This document shows, one piece after another, positions 1-7,387 of a stretch of DNA of 17,506 bases. The notes beneath the pieces are model-generated. The model did not search any database. It worked only from the letters and a program-made list of their open reading frames with translations, and was not told where the DNA came from. The first letter of the stretch is position 1. Every line of letters begins with the position of its first letter. Position numbers and translations under genes: made by a program. The DNA is from JAICIG01 sp035532215 (GTDB lineage: Bacteria; Planctomycetota; Planctomycetia; Pirellulales; JAICIG01). The stretch spans positions 1 through 17,506 of the forward strand of contig DATKRK010000011.1 in NCBI GenBank assembly GCA_035532215.1, written 5' to 3'.

Positions 1-139
1 TTCATCAACCTGAGTGCGACCCACGTTCGTTTCGTCCAATCCACAGGAACCTCCTAACCGGAGAGCCGTATGCGGGAAAACCGCCCGTACGGTTCGGAGG
101 GAGGGGGAGCCGAACTCAATCGGCTCTCCCTACCCCTAT
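1..139 (+). mobile_element. Group II intron, 3' end only
   Basis: The window opens inside the 3' part of a bacterial group II intron, a retroelement that splices as a ribozyme and moves through an intron-encoded reverse transcriptase. Directly visible are a domain V hairpin, a domain VI hairpin and a plausible 3' splice end at ...CCCCTAT (139). The reading frame from position 1 stays open for 18 codons and stops at TAA 55-57, six bases before domain V. This could be the C-terminus of the intron-encoded protein, but it is too short to identify. The 5' exon, domains I-IV and the reverse transcriptase lie outside the window, so I cannot tell whether the intron is full length. The 3' exon (140 onward) shows no recognisable gene before the start at 263. 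Confidence 0.75.
63..139 (+). ncRNA. Group II intron domains V and VI
   Basis: Domain V lies at 63-95. It starts GAGCCGTA, which pairs with TACGGTTC at its 3' side, carries a GAAA-type loop around 76-80, and has an unpaired CG just before the closing arm. The AGC catalytic triad is present in the first arm. Domain VI follows: GAGCCGA (about 108-114) pairs with TCGGCTC (120-126). An A at 132 in the context CTACCCC lies seven bases before the proposed intron end at 139, the usual place for the bulged branch-point adenosine. The order, the spacing and the terminal AT all fit a group II intron. The exact 3' junction (139 or 140) is inferred. Confidence 0.8.
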
Positions 140-262
140 CAAGTCGCCCAGGGGCTCGCCGACGCCCGCGTCCGGTATATGATGAAGGGTGTCTTTCCGG
201 TCGCCGCGATCCGCCTGCTCGATTCCGTTTCGCCTTGAGCATTGCTTTACGTTGAGCACGAC

Positions 263-1291
263 ATGTCCGACGCTACACCAACCCCGAAGCCAGCAGACGC
301 ACCTGCGCCAGAAGCGCCGGCCCCGATTTTGGGGCCGACGCCGTGGCAGCGTTTCTGGCGCCGCTTCTCGCCCTATGGCGAGTTTCCGCGCTCGTCGATC
401 TCCTCGCTGTTGCTGCACCTGGCGCTGGTGCTGCTGCTGATCCTGATGTCGGGCGCCTTGAAGCCGCCGGAACACACGCCGCCGGGAATCGACGTGGTGC
501 AAGTCGGCGACGATTCGGACGTGGCGCCCGGAACCGGCGACGGTCTGCCGGCCGCGGGGCAAGCTTTGAGCGATGCGGCGTCGTCCGCCGAAAGCCCCGC
601 CGACAACGCGCCGACGGATACGACGCCGCTCGAGTCGGTGAACACCAAGGTTCAACCGAGCGAACTGGCCGCCGACGTCCAGGCGCCATCGGCCGAGCAA
701 TTGGCGGCCGAGGCGGCGCAGGCCGCCAGCAGCGCCTCGCGCGCGGCGCAGCAGGCCCGGCGCAGTCTTGAACAGGCAAAAGAGCGGCTGAACGCGAATC
801 TCGACGGCCAAGGAGGCGGCAATTCGGGCGGCGGTTCCGGCGGCGGAGGAGGCAAAGGCACCAGCGGCCGCGCCTCGCGTAACGGCCGTTGGATCTTGCG
901 CTTCGACCACACTTCGTACCCAGACCTATTGGCCCAATACGAGGCCCTCGGGGCCGAACTGGCGTTTCCGTTGCCCAACGACAAATATCGCTTTTTCAGC
1001 CATCTGACTTCGCAGCCGCCTCGCTCGCAAACGCGCGGGCTGGACAGCGAAAGCCGGCTGTATTGGGTCGAGGATAAGCGACCCACCGTGGCCGGAATCG
1101 CCAACTTGCTGAACATGACGCCGACCTCGTTCATGCTCGCCTTTTTGCCCGCCGAACTGGAAGAAAAGATGTTGAAACTGGAGCTCTCGTATGCCAATCT
1201 GAGAGAAGACCAGATCGCCAAAACCGAATTCAAGGTCGTCCGCCGAGGGGGAGGGTACGACGTGATCGTATTTTCGCAGACGCCGCTCTAG
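263..1291 (+). CDS. TonB/TolA-like single-pass membrane protein
   Basis: A 342-residue protein with the topology of TonB or TolA: a Pro/Ala-rich cytoplasmic N-terminus (1-45), one membrane helix (about 46-64, core LLLHLALVLLLILM), an acidic Ala/Pro-rich periplasmic stretch, a likely helical Ala/Gln/Glu segment (140-178), a Gly/Ser hinge (182-202) and a folded C-terminal domain (208-342). The C-terminal domain does not show the TonB C-terminal motifs I know, so the function rests on topology and on the ExbB/ExbD genes downstream. The start chosen is ATG 263; a TTG at 242 in frame would add seven residues. GAG at 254-256 is only a weak ribosome site. The stop TAG (1289-1291) lies at the left edge of a palindromic element. 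Role inferred: a force-transmitting arm for the ExbBD motor. Confidence 0.7.
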   Translation: MSDATPTPKPADAPAPEAPAPILGPTPWQRFWRRFSPYGEFPRSSISSLLLHLALVLLLILMSGALKPPEHTPPGIDVVQVGDDSDVAPGTGDGLPAAGQALSDAASSAESPADNAPTDTTPLESVNTKVQPSELAADVQAPSAEQLAAEAAQAASSASRAAQQARRSLEQAKERLNANLDGQGGGNSGGGSGGGGGKGTSGRASRNGRWILRFDHTSYPDLLAQYEALGAELAFPLPNDKYRFFSHLTSQPPRSQTRGLDSESRLYWVEDKRPTVAGIANLLNMTPTSFMLAFLPAELEEKMLKLELSYANLREDQIAKTEFKVVRRGGGYDVIVFSQTPL

Positions 1292-1441
1292 TGCTCTGTC
1301 AGCCGCTGATTGACGTATGTTCAAGTGATGGGTGGCTGGGTCTGAGCCTAGGCGAAGGCCCAGTTCGCTGGGGCATCGCCTAGGCTCTGCCGCCAGCCAC
1401 CCTGGCCGCTAGCATTCGTCAAATCGTGGCTGACAGAACGC
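1291..1441 (+). mobile_element. MITE-like palindromic element with TA duplication
   Basis: A 151-bp near-palindrome. The outer ends are GTGCTCTGTCAGCC (left) and the complement of GCGTTCTGTCAGCC (right); similarity continues to TTGACG on both sides, about 28 bp with a few mismatches. An inner inverted repeat has perfect arms GGGTGGCTGG/CCAGCCACCC and GAGCCTAGGCGA/TCGCCTAGGCTC. The dinucleotide TA flanks both ends (1289-1290 and 1442-1443), as expected for target duplication by IS630/Tc1-mariner transposases. No coding capacity is seen. It sits between the TonB-like gene and exbB, and its strong hairpin could also affect transcription or mRNA ends. The assignment to an IS630-type mover is inferred from the TA alone. 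Confidence 0.65.
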
Positions 1442-1480
1442 TAGGCTCGGTTATCGACCGGCCCCTTCGGAACTCGCCCC

Positions 1481-1492
1481 ATCGGCGCCGAT
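1481..1492. promoter_or_regulatory. Perfect 12-bp palindrome upstream of exbB-like gene
   Basis: ATCGGCGCCGAT is a perfect palindrome about 100 bases before the ExbB-like start, in the stretch between the MITE and that gene. Its size and symmetry would suit a dimeric regulator, but a palindrome of this kind can occur by chance in GC-rich DNA. I see no convincing -35/-10 pair in 1442-1590, although the operon must have a promoter here or upstream of the TonB-like gene. Confidence 0.2.
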
Positions 1493-1590
1493 GGTGCGAT
1501 AGGACGTAGCGTAATACATTCTTATCCGGATCGAGTAGTTACACTTGGGCTACGAACAAGGTATGCCCGCCGAGCGAGGAGCAGTCGTCC

Positions 1591-2226
1591 ATGAACATCA
1601 AGCACATCATCGTGGCCAACGGTCCGTTGTTTACGGTCTTGTTCCTCTCCTTGAGCCTGGCCAGCCTCACGGTGGTGCTGTGGCGCTGGTGGCTGAACAT
1701 GAACGCCCGCACCGATCTGGTCGATTTTCTGGCGCGGCTCGACCAGGCCTTGCAGCAAGACGGCCTGGACGGCGCCGCCCAGCTTTGCGATCAGGAGCCG
1801 GGCATCGTGCCGAAACTGTTCACCACCGTGTTGCAGACCGCTCACGAAGGCAAAGTGGCCACGCGCAACGCGATGGCCAACCTGATCGAGCTGGAAATCC
1901 TGCCCGATCTGAACTTCCTGCTCCCGATCATGTTGGTCTTCGCCAAGCTGGCGCCGATGCTCGGGCTGTTGGGCACCGTCTGGGGCATGATCCTGGCCTT
2001 TGAAAAAATCGCCAGCGCCACCAAGGTGAACCCCGCCGATCTGTCGAACGACATCGGCATGGCGCTGTTCACCACGGCCGAAGGGCTGATGATCGCCATC
2101 CCGCTGATCTTCGCCTACACGATGTTCCGCGAACGGGTCAATCGCTTCGAACTCGAATTGCAGCGCGCCGCGCAGGCGGCGATCGACTTGCTGCCGAAAC
2201 TGCCCAAGAAGCCGGCCGAGGGGTAG
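1591..2226 (+). CDS. MotA/TolQ/ExbB-family proton channel
   Basis: A 211-residue inner-membrane protein of the ExbB/TolQ family, which forms a pentameric channel around ExbD/TolR and uses proton flow to drive TonB or TolA. Three membrane helices are visible at about 12-32, 109-131 and 155-178. The family signature APMLGLLGTVWGM lies at 121-133; T129 matches E. coli ExbB Thr148, and T162 (in TTAEGLMIAIP) matches Thr181, both pore residues. The cytoplasmic loop (about 35-105) is as expected. The length is near the family norm, and no N-terminal extension is present. GAGGAG at 1576-1581 precedes ATG 1591 by nine bases and supports this start. The next gene follows nine bases after the stop. Whether it is closer to ExbB or TolQ cannot be decided here. 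Confidence 0.93.
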   Translation: MNIKHIIVANGPLFTVLFLSLSLASLTVVLWRWWLNMNARTDLVDFLARLDQALQQDGLDGAAQLCDQEPGIVPKLFTTVLQTAHEGKVATRNAMANLIELEILPDLNFLLPIMLVFAKLAPMLGLLGTVWGMILAFEKIASATKVNPADLSNDIGMALFTTAEGLMIAIPLIFAYTMFRERVNRFELELQRAAQAAIDLLPKLPKKPAEG

Positions 2227-2235
2227 TCGCCGGTC

Positions 2236-2919
2236 ATGGCCAAAGACATGGAGTTGAAAGTCGTCGCCCTCGACCGCGTCTATGCCGGCGTGTCGAGCAA
2301 GACGCTCGTGGCCTGGGCCATGCAGGGTCGCATCGCCCCCGACGACCTGGTGCGCAAGGCGGGACACGAGCACTGGCATCGCGTGGCCGACGTGCCCGAG
2401 CTGGCCCTGCACCTGCCGCACGGCTTGGCGCGCGAGCCGGCCGACGATGACGAGGAAAAGCCCGAACAGGACGTCGACGAAGCGACGTCGTGGACGGTGC
2501 GCCGCCTGCGCCATCGCGGCGAAGAGGCCGAAATGGACATGACGCCGATGATCGACGTCACCTTTCAGTTGCTGATTTTCTTCATGCTCACCAATCACCT
2601 GGCCAACCCCGCGCCGATCGACGTGCCCGAGGCGGTCTACGGCCGCGGCATCGACGCCGCGGGGCGGCAGTCGATTGTCGTCGACGAGCAGGGCCGATAT
2701 TATCTGGGCGACGCGGTCAGCCCCGAGAACCTTTCGCCGTCGCTCGACTCGCTGGCGGGCGAAGTGGCTCGAAACGCATCGGCCGCCGACCACGCGCTCG
2801 ACGTGATCGTCAGCGCGCACAAGAAAGCCAAATACGCTCGGATCAAACAGCTCGTCGAGCGCCTGGGCAAGATCTCGAACCTGGGCAAGGTGATGCTCGG
2901 GGTTACGGAAAAACATTGA
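2236..2919 (+). CDS. ExbD/TolR-type motor protein with N-terminal GYF_2-like domain
   Basis: A 227-residue protein with two parts. Residues 1-61 resemble the GYF_2 type of small domain (a WAMQGRIAPDDLV-like core, then an HWHRVADVPEL segment). An acidic linker (67-83) follows, then a complete ExbD module: EMDMTPMIDVTFQLLIFFM (99-117) contains the membrane helix with the proton-carrying Asp at D107, and residues 120-227 form the periplasmic domain. ExbD normally starts only a few residues before this helix, so the cytoplasmic domain is an addition. GAGGGG overlapping the stop of the ExbB-like gene serves as its ribosome site. A second ATG at 2248 would shorten it by four residues. It pairs with the next ExbD gene, perhaps as a heterodimer in the channel. 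The GYF_2 assignment is from pattern only. Confidence 0.9.
   Translation: MAKDMELKVVALDRVYAGVSSKTLVAWAMQGRIAPDDLVRKAGHEHWHRVADVPELALHLPHGLAREPADDDEEKPEQDVDEATSWTVRRLRHRGEEAEMDMTPMIDVTFQLLIFFMLTNHLANPAPIDVPEAVYGRGIDAAGRQSIVVDEQGRYYLGDAVSPENLSPSLDSLAGEVARNASAADHALDVIVSAHKKAKYARIKQLVERLGKISNLGKVMLGVTEKH
2524..2589 (+). repeat. ExbD membrane-helix segment, copy 1 of 2
   Basis: This 66-bp stretch, coding for the start of the ExbD module and its membrane helix, matches 3154-3219 at about 59 of 66 positions, including one unbroken run of 29 identical bases. The flanking parts of the two genes differ widely. Most differences in the segment are silent. This suggests recent duplication of the block, gene conversion, or very strong constraint. 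Confidence 0.8.
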
Positions 2920-2937
2920 CCGAAGAAGGCCGCGCCG

Positions 2938-3618
2938 ATGAGCGAGATTTGGCGAGTGCGAATTGCAGACGACGACGGCGACGGGCGCAAAGTGCGCTTC
3001 GCGCGGCTGGCGCAGGGCATCCAGGACGGCGTGTGGGGGCCGGCCGACCAGGCTCGCGGCCCCGCCGACGCCGTCTGGATTCTCATCGCCGAGCACCCGC
3101 AGCTCGAAGAGTTCCTGCCGCCGCAGGCGTTATTTCGCAGCAAATCGGCCGACGAGGCCGAGATGGACATGACGCCGATGATCGACGTCACTTTTCAACT
3201 GTTGATCTTCTTCATGATCGCAGCCACGTACATCGTGCAAAAGACGCTTAGTTTGCCTCCCTTCTCGGGCGACGACGAGGCGCCCGCGACGGTGACGATG
3301 GCGGACCTGGCGTCGCAGAACATCATCGTTCGCGTGAGCGACGATCGCACGGCGACGGTCAACGGCGTGCCCACCCCGCTCGACGAACTGGGCCCGGCTT
3401 TAATCGCCGCCGCCAGGCGGCACAAGCAAGGCCAGCCCGAAGTGGCCTTGGACGTCGCCGATGAAGTATTGAATGAAACGCTGGTCAAGGTGCTCGACGC
3501 GGCGGGCGGCGCCCAGATCGAAAAGGTCCATTTTATCTCGCATCAATCGTCGTCCCGCGGCGGTGCGAAAGGCCCCGCTCAGCGCGCGGCGCCGCCGGCG
3601 CTTTCGCCCGGCACTTGA
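2938..3618 (+). CDS. Second ExbD/TolR-type motor protein with N-terminal extra domain
   Basis: A 226-residue paralogue of the preceding ExbD. Residues 1-61 form a cytoplasmic domain resembling the one next door in layout (RFARLAQGIQDGVWGPADQ, then an AVWILIAEHPQLEEFLP stretch). EMDMTPMIDVTFQLLIFFM follows at 75-93, with the proton-carrying Asp at D83. The periplasmic domain runs to about 200, and a Ser/Gly/Ala/Pro-rich tail ends the protein. It lies 18 bases after the first ExbD gene, with AAGG about eight bases before the ATG. The membrane-helix region is nearly identical in DNA to that of the first ExbD while the flanks have diverged. Two ExbD proteins with different periplasmic domains suggest an asymmetric motor core; this is inference. 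Confidence 0.9.
   Translation: MSEIWRVRIADDDGDGRKVRFARLAQGIQDGVWGPADQARGPADAVWILIAEHPQLEEFLPPQALFRSKSADEAEMDMTPMIDVTFQLLIFFMIAATYIVQKTLSLPPFSGDDEAPATVTMADLASQNIIVRVSDDRTATVNGVPTPLDELGPALIAAARRHKQGQPEVALDVADEVLNETLVKVLDAAGGAQIEKVHFISHQSSSRGGAKGPAQRAAPPALSPGT
3154..3219 (+). repeat. ExbD membrane-helix segment, copy 2 of 2
   Basis: Partner of 2524-2589 within the second ExbD gene. The two copies encode the same residues from EAEMDMTP through LLIFFM and then diverge. Confidence 0.8.
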
Positions 3619-3652
3619 ATCGGACGCCCTACGATCGAGGAAGGCTTGCGTG

Positions 3653-6600
3653 ATGAGCTTCGGCCAGGAGATGATCGACGTCGCTTGCCCTGATTGCGGC
3701 GAAGTCTATCATCTGCGCGGCGACTCGGTCGGCAAGCGCGTGCAATGCCACAACAAGCTTTGCAAGCACTATTTCCTGGTCGAAGCGCCGGCGCCGGACG
3801 AGCCGCCCGTCGAATTGCCGGCGGTCGCGCCCGATTCGCCAACGGCGCCGCCGGGTTTGGAGATTCTCCGCGCGCGGACGATCGAGCCGGAGGCCGAACG
3901 GCCGAGCGATTCGGAGATCGTCCTCGCGCGCACGATTGTGCCCCCCGCCGAGCCGCTGCCTTCTGTCGAATCGCCGCCGCCCGTTGCAGAGTCGCCGCGA
4001 CCGATCGAGGAAGCGTTCGCAGCGCCGCCGGTGCAATGGCCTTCCGCCGATGTTCCGCCGCCCGCGCCGGCCGCGGAAGTGCAGAACAAGGCGCAGCCGC
4101 CCGCTGAAGAGACTGCGGCGCCGTCCTCGGCAAATGCCCCTGCGAAGCCCGCCCCGGCGGCGCCCCCGACAACCTCTGCTTCCCCCGCGAGCAAAACTGC
4201 CTCGGCGCGAAAACTTCCCCCGGCGCCGCCGGCCAAGTCGTATTTGCAGAAGCGAAAACGTCCGCGTTGGCAGCTTTACGCCGAAATCGGCGGCGTGGCG
4301 GCGGTCGTCCTGTTGGCGATCGTTGTCGGCGTGCAGCAATGGCGGCAGGCGGTCGAGGCGCCCGAGAGGCGTTGGAAAGAGCTGCAAGAGGATTATCAAG
4401 AGCACAAATGGAGCCGGGCGAAAAAGTCGCTCGAACAGTACGCCCAAGACTTCCCCGATTCGCCCCATACGGCGAACGTGCCGTTTTTCGTCGACATGTG
4501 CGACGCGGGCGAAGGCATCTTTTCGCAGACGGGCGATGCCGCCAAGGGGCTCTCGGGGCTGCAAAGCATCTTTCGCAAGCATCGCGACAGCCCTGCCTAC
4601 CGCGACTATGCGGCCGACTTATATCAGGCCGCCAGTCGGCTGGTCGATCGCTTCGTGGAGCGGGCCGAGCAAACCTCGCGGCTGCCGGGGTTGGCGCGCG
4701 CCCGAGCGGCCGAGGCCGATCTGGCGCGCGCCCGTCAGGCTCACGAGCTGCTTTCGACCGTGGCCGAATCGATGAAGGACTCTTGGGTTCCGGAAACGAC
4801 CAAGAAGCTCGCCGGCAAGATCGCCGCCGCGGCCGATGAAGCCCGCCGCCGCCTGAGGCGGCTGGAAATCCTGGCGCTGTTCGAACAAATTCAAAAGGCC
4901 GACGCTTCGGTCGACGTCGACGATCTCAACCATCGCCTCGACTCGCTGTTGGCCTCCGAGCCGGCGCTGGCGAAAGACGGGGAAATCGTCGACCAGCGCA
5001 CCGCCGCCCGCCGCGCGGAAGCGACCCGAGTGCGGTTCGTGGCGCAAGCCGCCGAGGCCGACCGGGGCAAGCCTTCGGCGGCGTCGCGATTGAAGCAGCA
5101 AACGGCGGCCGTCGTCTGGCGCCCGCGCGAAGCCGCGGCCGCAGGCGGCAAGGCGGCCGGCGAAGTCATCATTTCGCTGGCGCGCGGCGTGCTGTATGTC
5201 TTCGACGAGCGGGGCAAGCTGCTCTGGTTTCGCCGCCTGGGCATCGACTCGTACCAGCCGCCGCTGCGGCTGGCGGCGACCGCCGCCTCGCCCGAGGCGC
5301 TTGTCGCCGTCTCTTCCGAAGACGGCACGCTCGTGGCGCTCGAAGCGGCCGCCGGCCATGCGCTCTGGACTTATCCGGCCGGCGGCGATATCTCGGCCCC
5401 GCTGACGATCGTCGAACAGCCCGCCGGCAAGAACGAGGCGCCCAAGCGTCGCGGGCTGCTGCCGACGGCCGACGGCGAATTGCACGTGCTGGAGTTGAAT
5501 CTCGGCAAGCGGCTGGGGCGAATCAAGCTCGGCCGCCCGGTGACGGTCGGCGGCGCTTACGATCCGCTCACCGGCCTGGCTTATTTCGCCGCCGACTCGG
5601 AGCGCATCTTCGCGATCGATCCGGCCGCCATCGACGATCCGCAGCGGCCGGCCTGCCGCTCGCTGTTGCGCACGCACCACCCGAGCGGCTCGATCCGCTC
5701 GGCGCCGCTCGTCGTCGGCCAGTACCTGGTGCTTTCCGAGTCGATCGATTGGGAACAAACGAAGCTCATGGCCTTCGATCTCGGCGCCGGCGGCTTCGCC
5801 GATCCCGAGGCGAAGCCGCTGGCAGAGCTGGCCGTGCGCGGCTGGTCGTGGTTTCCGCCGCAAGCGACCGCGGAGCGAATCGTGTTGGCCACCGACCAGG
5901 GCGCGATGGGCTTGTTCGGCTTCAACCTCGACAATCGCCGCGAGGCGATCTACCGCCTGATCGAAGAGCCCGGGGACCAACCGCCGCCGCTGCCGCCCGG
6001 CGGCGGTTCGCGGGCCTTGGCCGTGCATGCCGACGACTACCTGCTGTGGGTGATGTCCGACGGCGCCTTGCGCAAGCTGGCGTTCGATTGGTTTTCGCAA
6101 TCGCTGCGTACGTTGTGGCCGAACGACTCGACGCCTTCGCCCGTGACCGGCGTTCCGATCCACGCCGCGCAGGCCGCGGTTTCCGACGATCGGCTGTCGC
6201 TGTTTCTCACGACGATGTCGCCCGACGGCCGCCGCTTTCATGCCACGGCGGTCGAAGGCGAAGGCGGCGCGCGGCTCTGGCGGCGGCAGTTGGGCCTCGA
6301 AGCCGCCGGCAATCCGATTTCTACGGATGCCGGAGTGCTGATGGTCGATGCCAGCGGGCGGACCATGGAGATTCTTGCCTCGTCGCTGGACGCTGGCGGC
6401 GCGGCGAATATCGCACTCGAGCCCGAAGCCGGCGAGAGCTTGCCGGCCGAGTTCGAGGGGCAAGAACTGCTGCGGCTGATCGATGTCGGCGGCAAAGTCT
6501 TTCTGGCCGCCGCATCGCACGACGGCCGCTCGATCGCCGTGCGGCCGCTGCACTCGGGCGAAGCGTGGCGGCGCATGCCGCTCGTGGCCAGGCTGCAAGG

Positions 6601-7387
6601 CCGCCCGGCCGTGATGGGCGAGTTTCTGGTCGTGCCCTGCGCCGACGGTCGCTTGTATCGCTTGCGGCTCGACGGCCAGCCGAACGCCACGGCCAATGAA
6701 CAGCCGTTCCGCTGGTCGCACGAGAGCGACCCAGGGCCGGAAACGGCCGAAGTCTACGCTCTGGCCGACGACGCCGTGCTCGTCTGCGACGCGGCTCGGC
6801 GGCTGCGGCGTTTGCAGTTTCGCAGCCAGGATCAGATCAGCCAGTGGGTCATGGCCGGCGAAGCCTTCGAATCGCCGCAGCCGCTGACCGGAGCCTGCCT
6901 GGCGGCCGGCGACCGCATCTTCGCGGCCGATGCCTCGGGCGCCGTGCATGCCCTCGATGTTCGCGATCCCAGCCGGCAATGGCGGTCGTGGTCGCTCGGC
7001 GGGCGCGTGACGGGCGGCTTTGTCTTCGACCGCGATCGCTTGTTCGCCGTGGTCGACGAGCGCCGCGTGGCCTGTCTCGATCTCGATCCCAAAGACGAAG
7101 CCCAGGCGCCGCGCTGGATGACTAAACCTTTCGCCGGCCGCATCTCCGGTTCGCCGACGGTTTCCGGCGACGTGCTGCTCGTCGCCGACGGCAGCCCCCG
7201 CGTCTCGGGGCTTCGCCGCGATGACGGCCAGCCGCTCTGGCAGTTCGAACTCGGTCCGCGCGTCGGGCCGGCCGCGGCCCCGGCGCCGTTGGGCAAAGAT
7301 AAATTGCTCGTGCCGCTGGCCGACGGCACGCTGTTGATCGCCCCGATTCCCAACCACGCTCAAGAACTTGCGGAGGCGCCGCGATGA
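3653..7387 (+). CDS. Membrane-anchored beta-propeller protein with zinc-finger-like N-terminus
   Basis: A 1244-residue protein meant to span the inner membrane. Residues 10-43 form an MJ0042/zinc-ribbon-like domain with two cysteine pairs (C12, C15 and C32, C37). A Pro/Ala/Glu-rich linker (about 45-200) contains a repeated motif, ILRARTIEPE and IVLARTIVPP. A single membrane helix lies at about 209-227 (AEIGGVAAVVLLAIVVGV) after a basic RKRPR. A helical, TPR-like region (about 235-480) follows, and then PQQ/WD-type beta-propeller repeats from about 487 to the end, for example VLYVFDERGKLLWFRRLG and GTLVALEAAAGHALWTYP. The C-terminal region is long enough for two propellers. ATG 3653 is chosen because GAGGAAGG (3637-3644) precedes it; an in-frame ATG at 3473 lies inside the second ExbD gene. 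The stop overlaps the next ATG. Role inferred: a scaffold or sensor of the ExbBD complex. Confidence 0.85.
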   Translation: MSFGQEMIDVACPDCGEVYHLRGDSVGKRVQCHNKLCKHYFLVEAPAPDEPPVELPAVAPDSPTAPPGLEILRARTIEPEAERPSDSEIVLARTIVPPAEPLPSVESPPPVAESPRPIEEAFAAPPVQWPSADVPPPAPAAEVQNKAQPPAEETAAPSSANAPAKPAPAAPPTTSASPASKTASARKLPPAPPAKSYLQKRKRPRWQLYAEIGGVAAVVLLAIVVGVQQWRQAVEAPERRWKELQEDYQEHKWSRAKKSLEQYAQDFPDSPHTANVPFFVDMCDAGEGIFSQTGDAAKGLSGLQSIFRKHRDSPAYRDYAADLYQAASRLVDRFVERAEQTSRLPGLARARAAEADLARARQAHELLSTVAESMKDSWVPETTKKLAGKIAAAADEARRRLRRLEILALFEQIQKADASVDVDDLNHRLDSLLASEPALAKDGEIVDQRTAARRAEATRVRFVAQAAEADRGKPSAASRLKQQTAAVVWRPREAAAAGGKAAGEVIISLARGVLYVFDERGKLLWFRRLGIDSYQPPLRLAATAASPEALVAVSSEDGTLVALEAAAGHALWTYPAGGDISAPLTIVEQPAGKNEAPKRRGLLPTADGELHVLELNLGKRLGRIKLGRPVTVGGAYDPLTGLAYFAADSERIFAIDPAAIDDPQRPACRSLLRTHHPSGSIRSAPLVVGQYLVLSESIDWEQTKLMAFDLGAGGFADPEAKPLAELAVRGWSWFPPQATAERIVLATDQGAMGLFGFNLDNRREAIYRLIEEPGDQPPPLPPGGGSRALAVHADDYLLWVMSDGALRKLAFDWFSQSLRTLWPNDSTPSPVTGVPIHAAQAAVSDDRLSLFLTTMSPDGRRFHATAVEGEGGARLWRRQLGLEAAGNPISTDAGVLMVDASGRTMEILASSLDAGGAANIALEPEAGESLPAEFEGQELLRLIDVGGKVFLAAASHDGRSIAVRPLHSGEAWRRMPLVARLQGRPAVMGEFLVVPCADGRLYRLRLDGQPNATANEQPFRWSHESDPGPETAEVYALADDAVLVCDAARRLRRLQFRSQDQISQWVMAGEAFESPQPLTGACLAAGDRIFAADASGAVHALDVRDPSRQWRSWSLGGRVTGGFVFDRDRLFAVVDERRVACLDLDPKDEAQAPRWMTKPFAGRISGSPTVSGDVLLVADGSPRVSGLRRDDGQPLWQFELGPRVGPAAAPAPLGKDKLLVPLADGTLLIAPIPNHAQELAEAPR

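Noticed and set aside
170..185. Promoter based on TATATGAT upstream of the TonB-like gene
   Set aside because: No -35 match at the right distance, and the sequence lies in the unexplained intron 3' exon. Too weak to annotate.
14..238. Short plus-strand open frame over the intron end
   Set aside because: It runs through the structured domain V and VI hairpins and across the intron boundary, so it is not a plausible protein.
1291..1441. Simple intrinsic terminator for the TonB-like gene
   Set aside because: The palindrome is far longer than a terminator, has TA-flanked inverted ends and no U-run. It might still end transcription as a side effect.
1522..3096. Long open frame on the minus strand
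   Set aside because: It lies opposite the ExbB and ExbD genes, is His/Arg/Gln-rich in the way antisense frames of GC-rich genes are, and has no family motif or ribosome site.
3473..3652. Upstream in-frame start for the propeller protein
   Set aside because: It would overlap the second ExbD gene by about 145 bases with an Arg-rich N-terminus. ATG 3653 has a good ribosome site directly before the zinc-finger-like domain.
4619..7363. Minus-strand open frame of over 900 codons
   Set aside because: Antisense to the propeller gene, with Arg/His/Gln-rich composition; the plus-strand protein has clear repeats and motifs.
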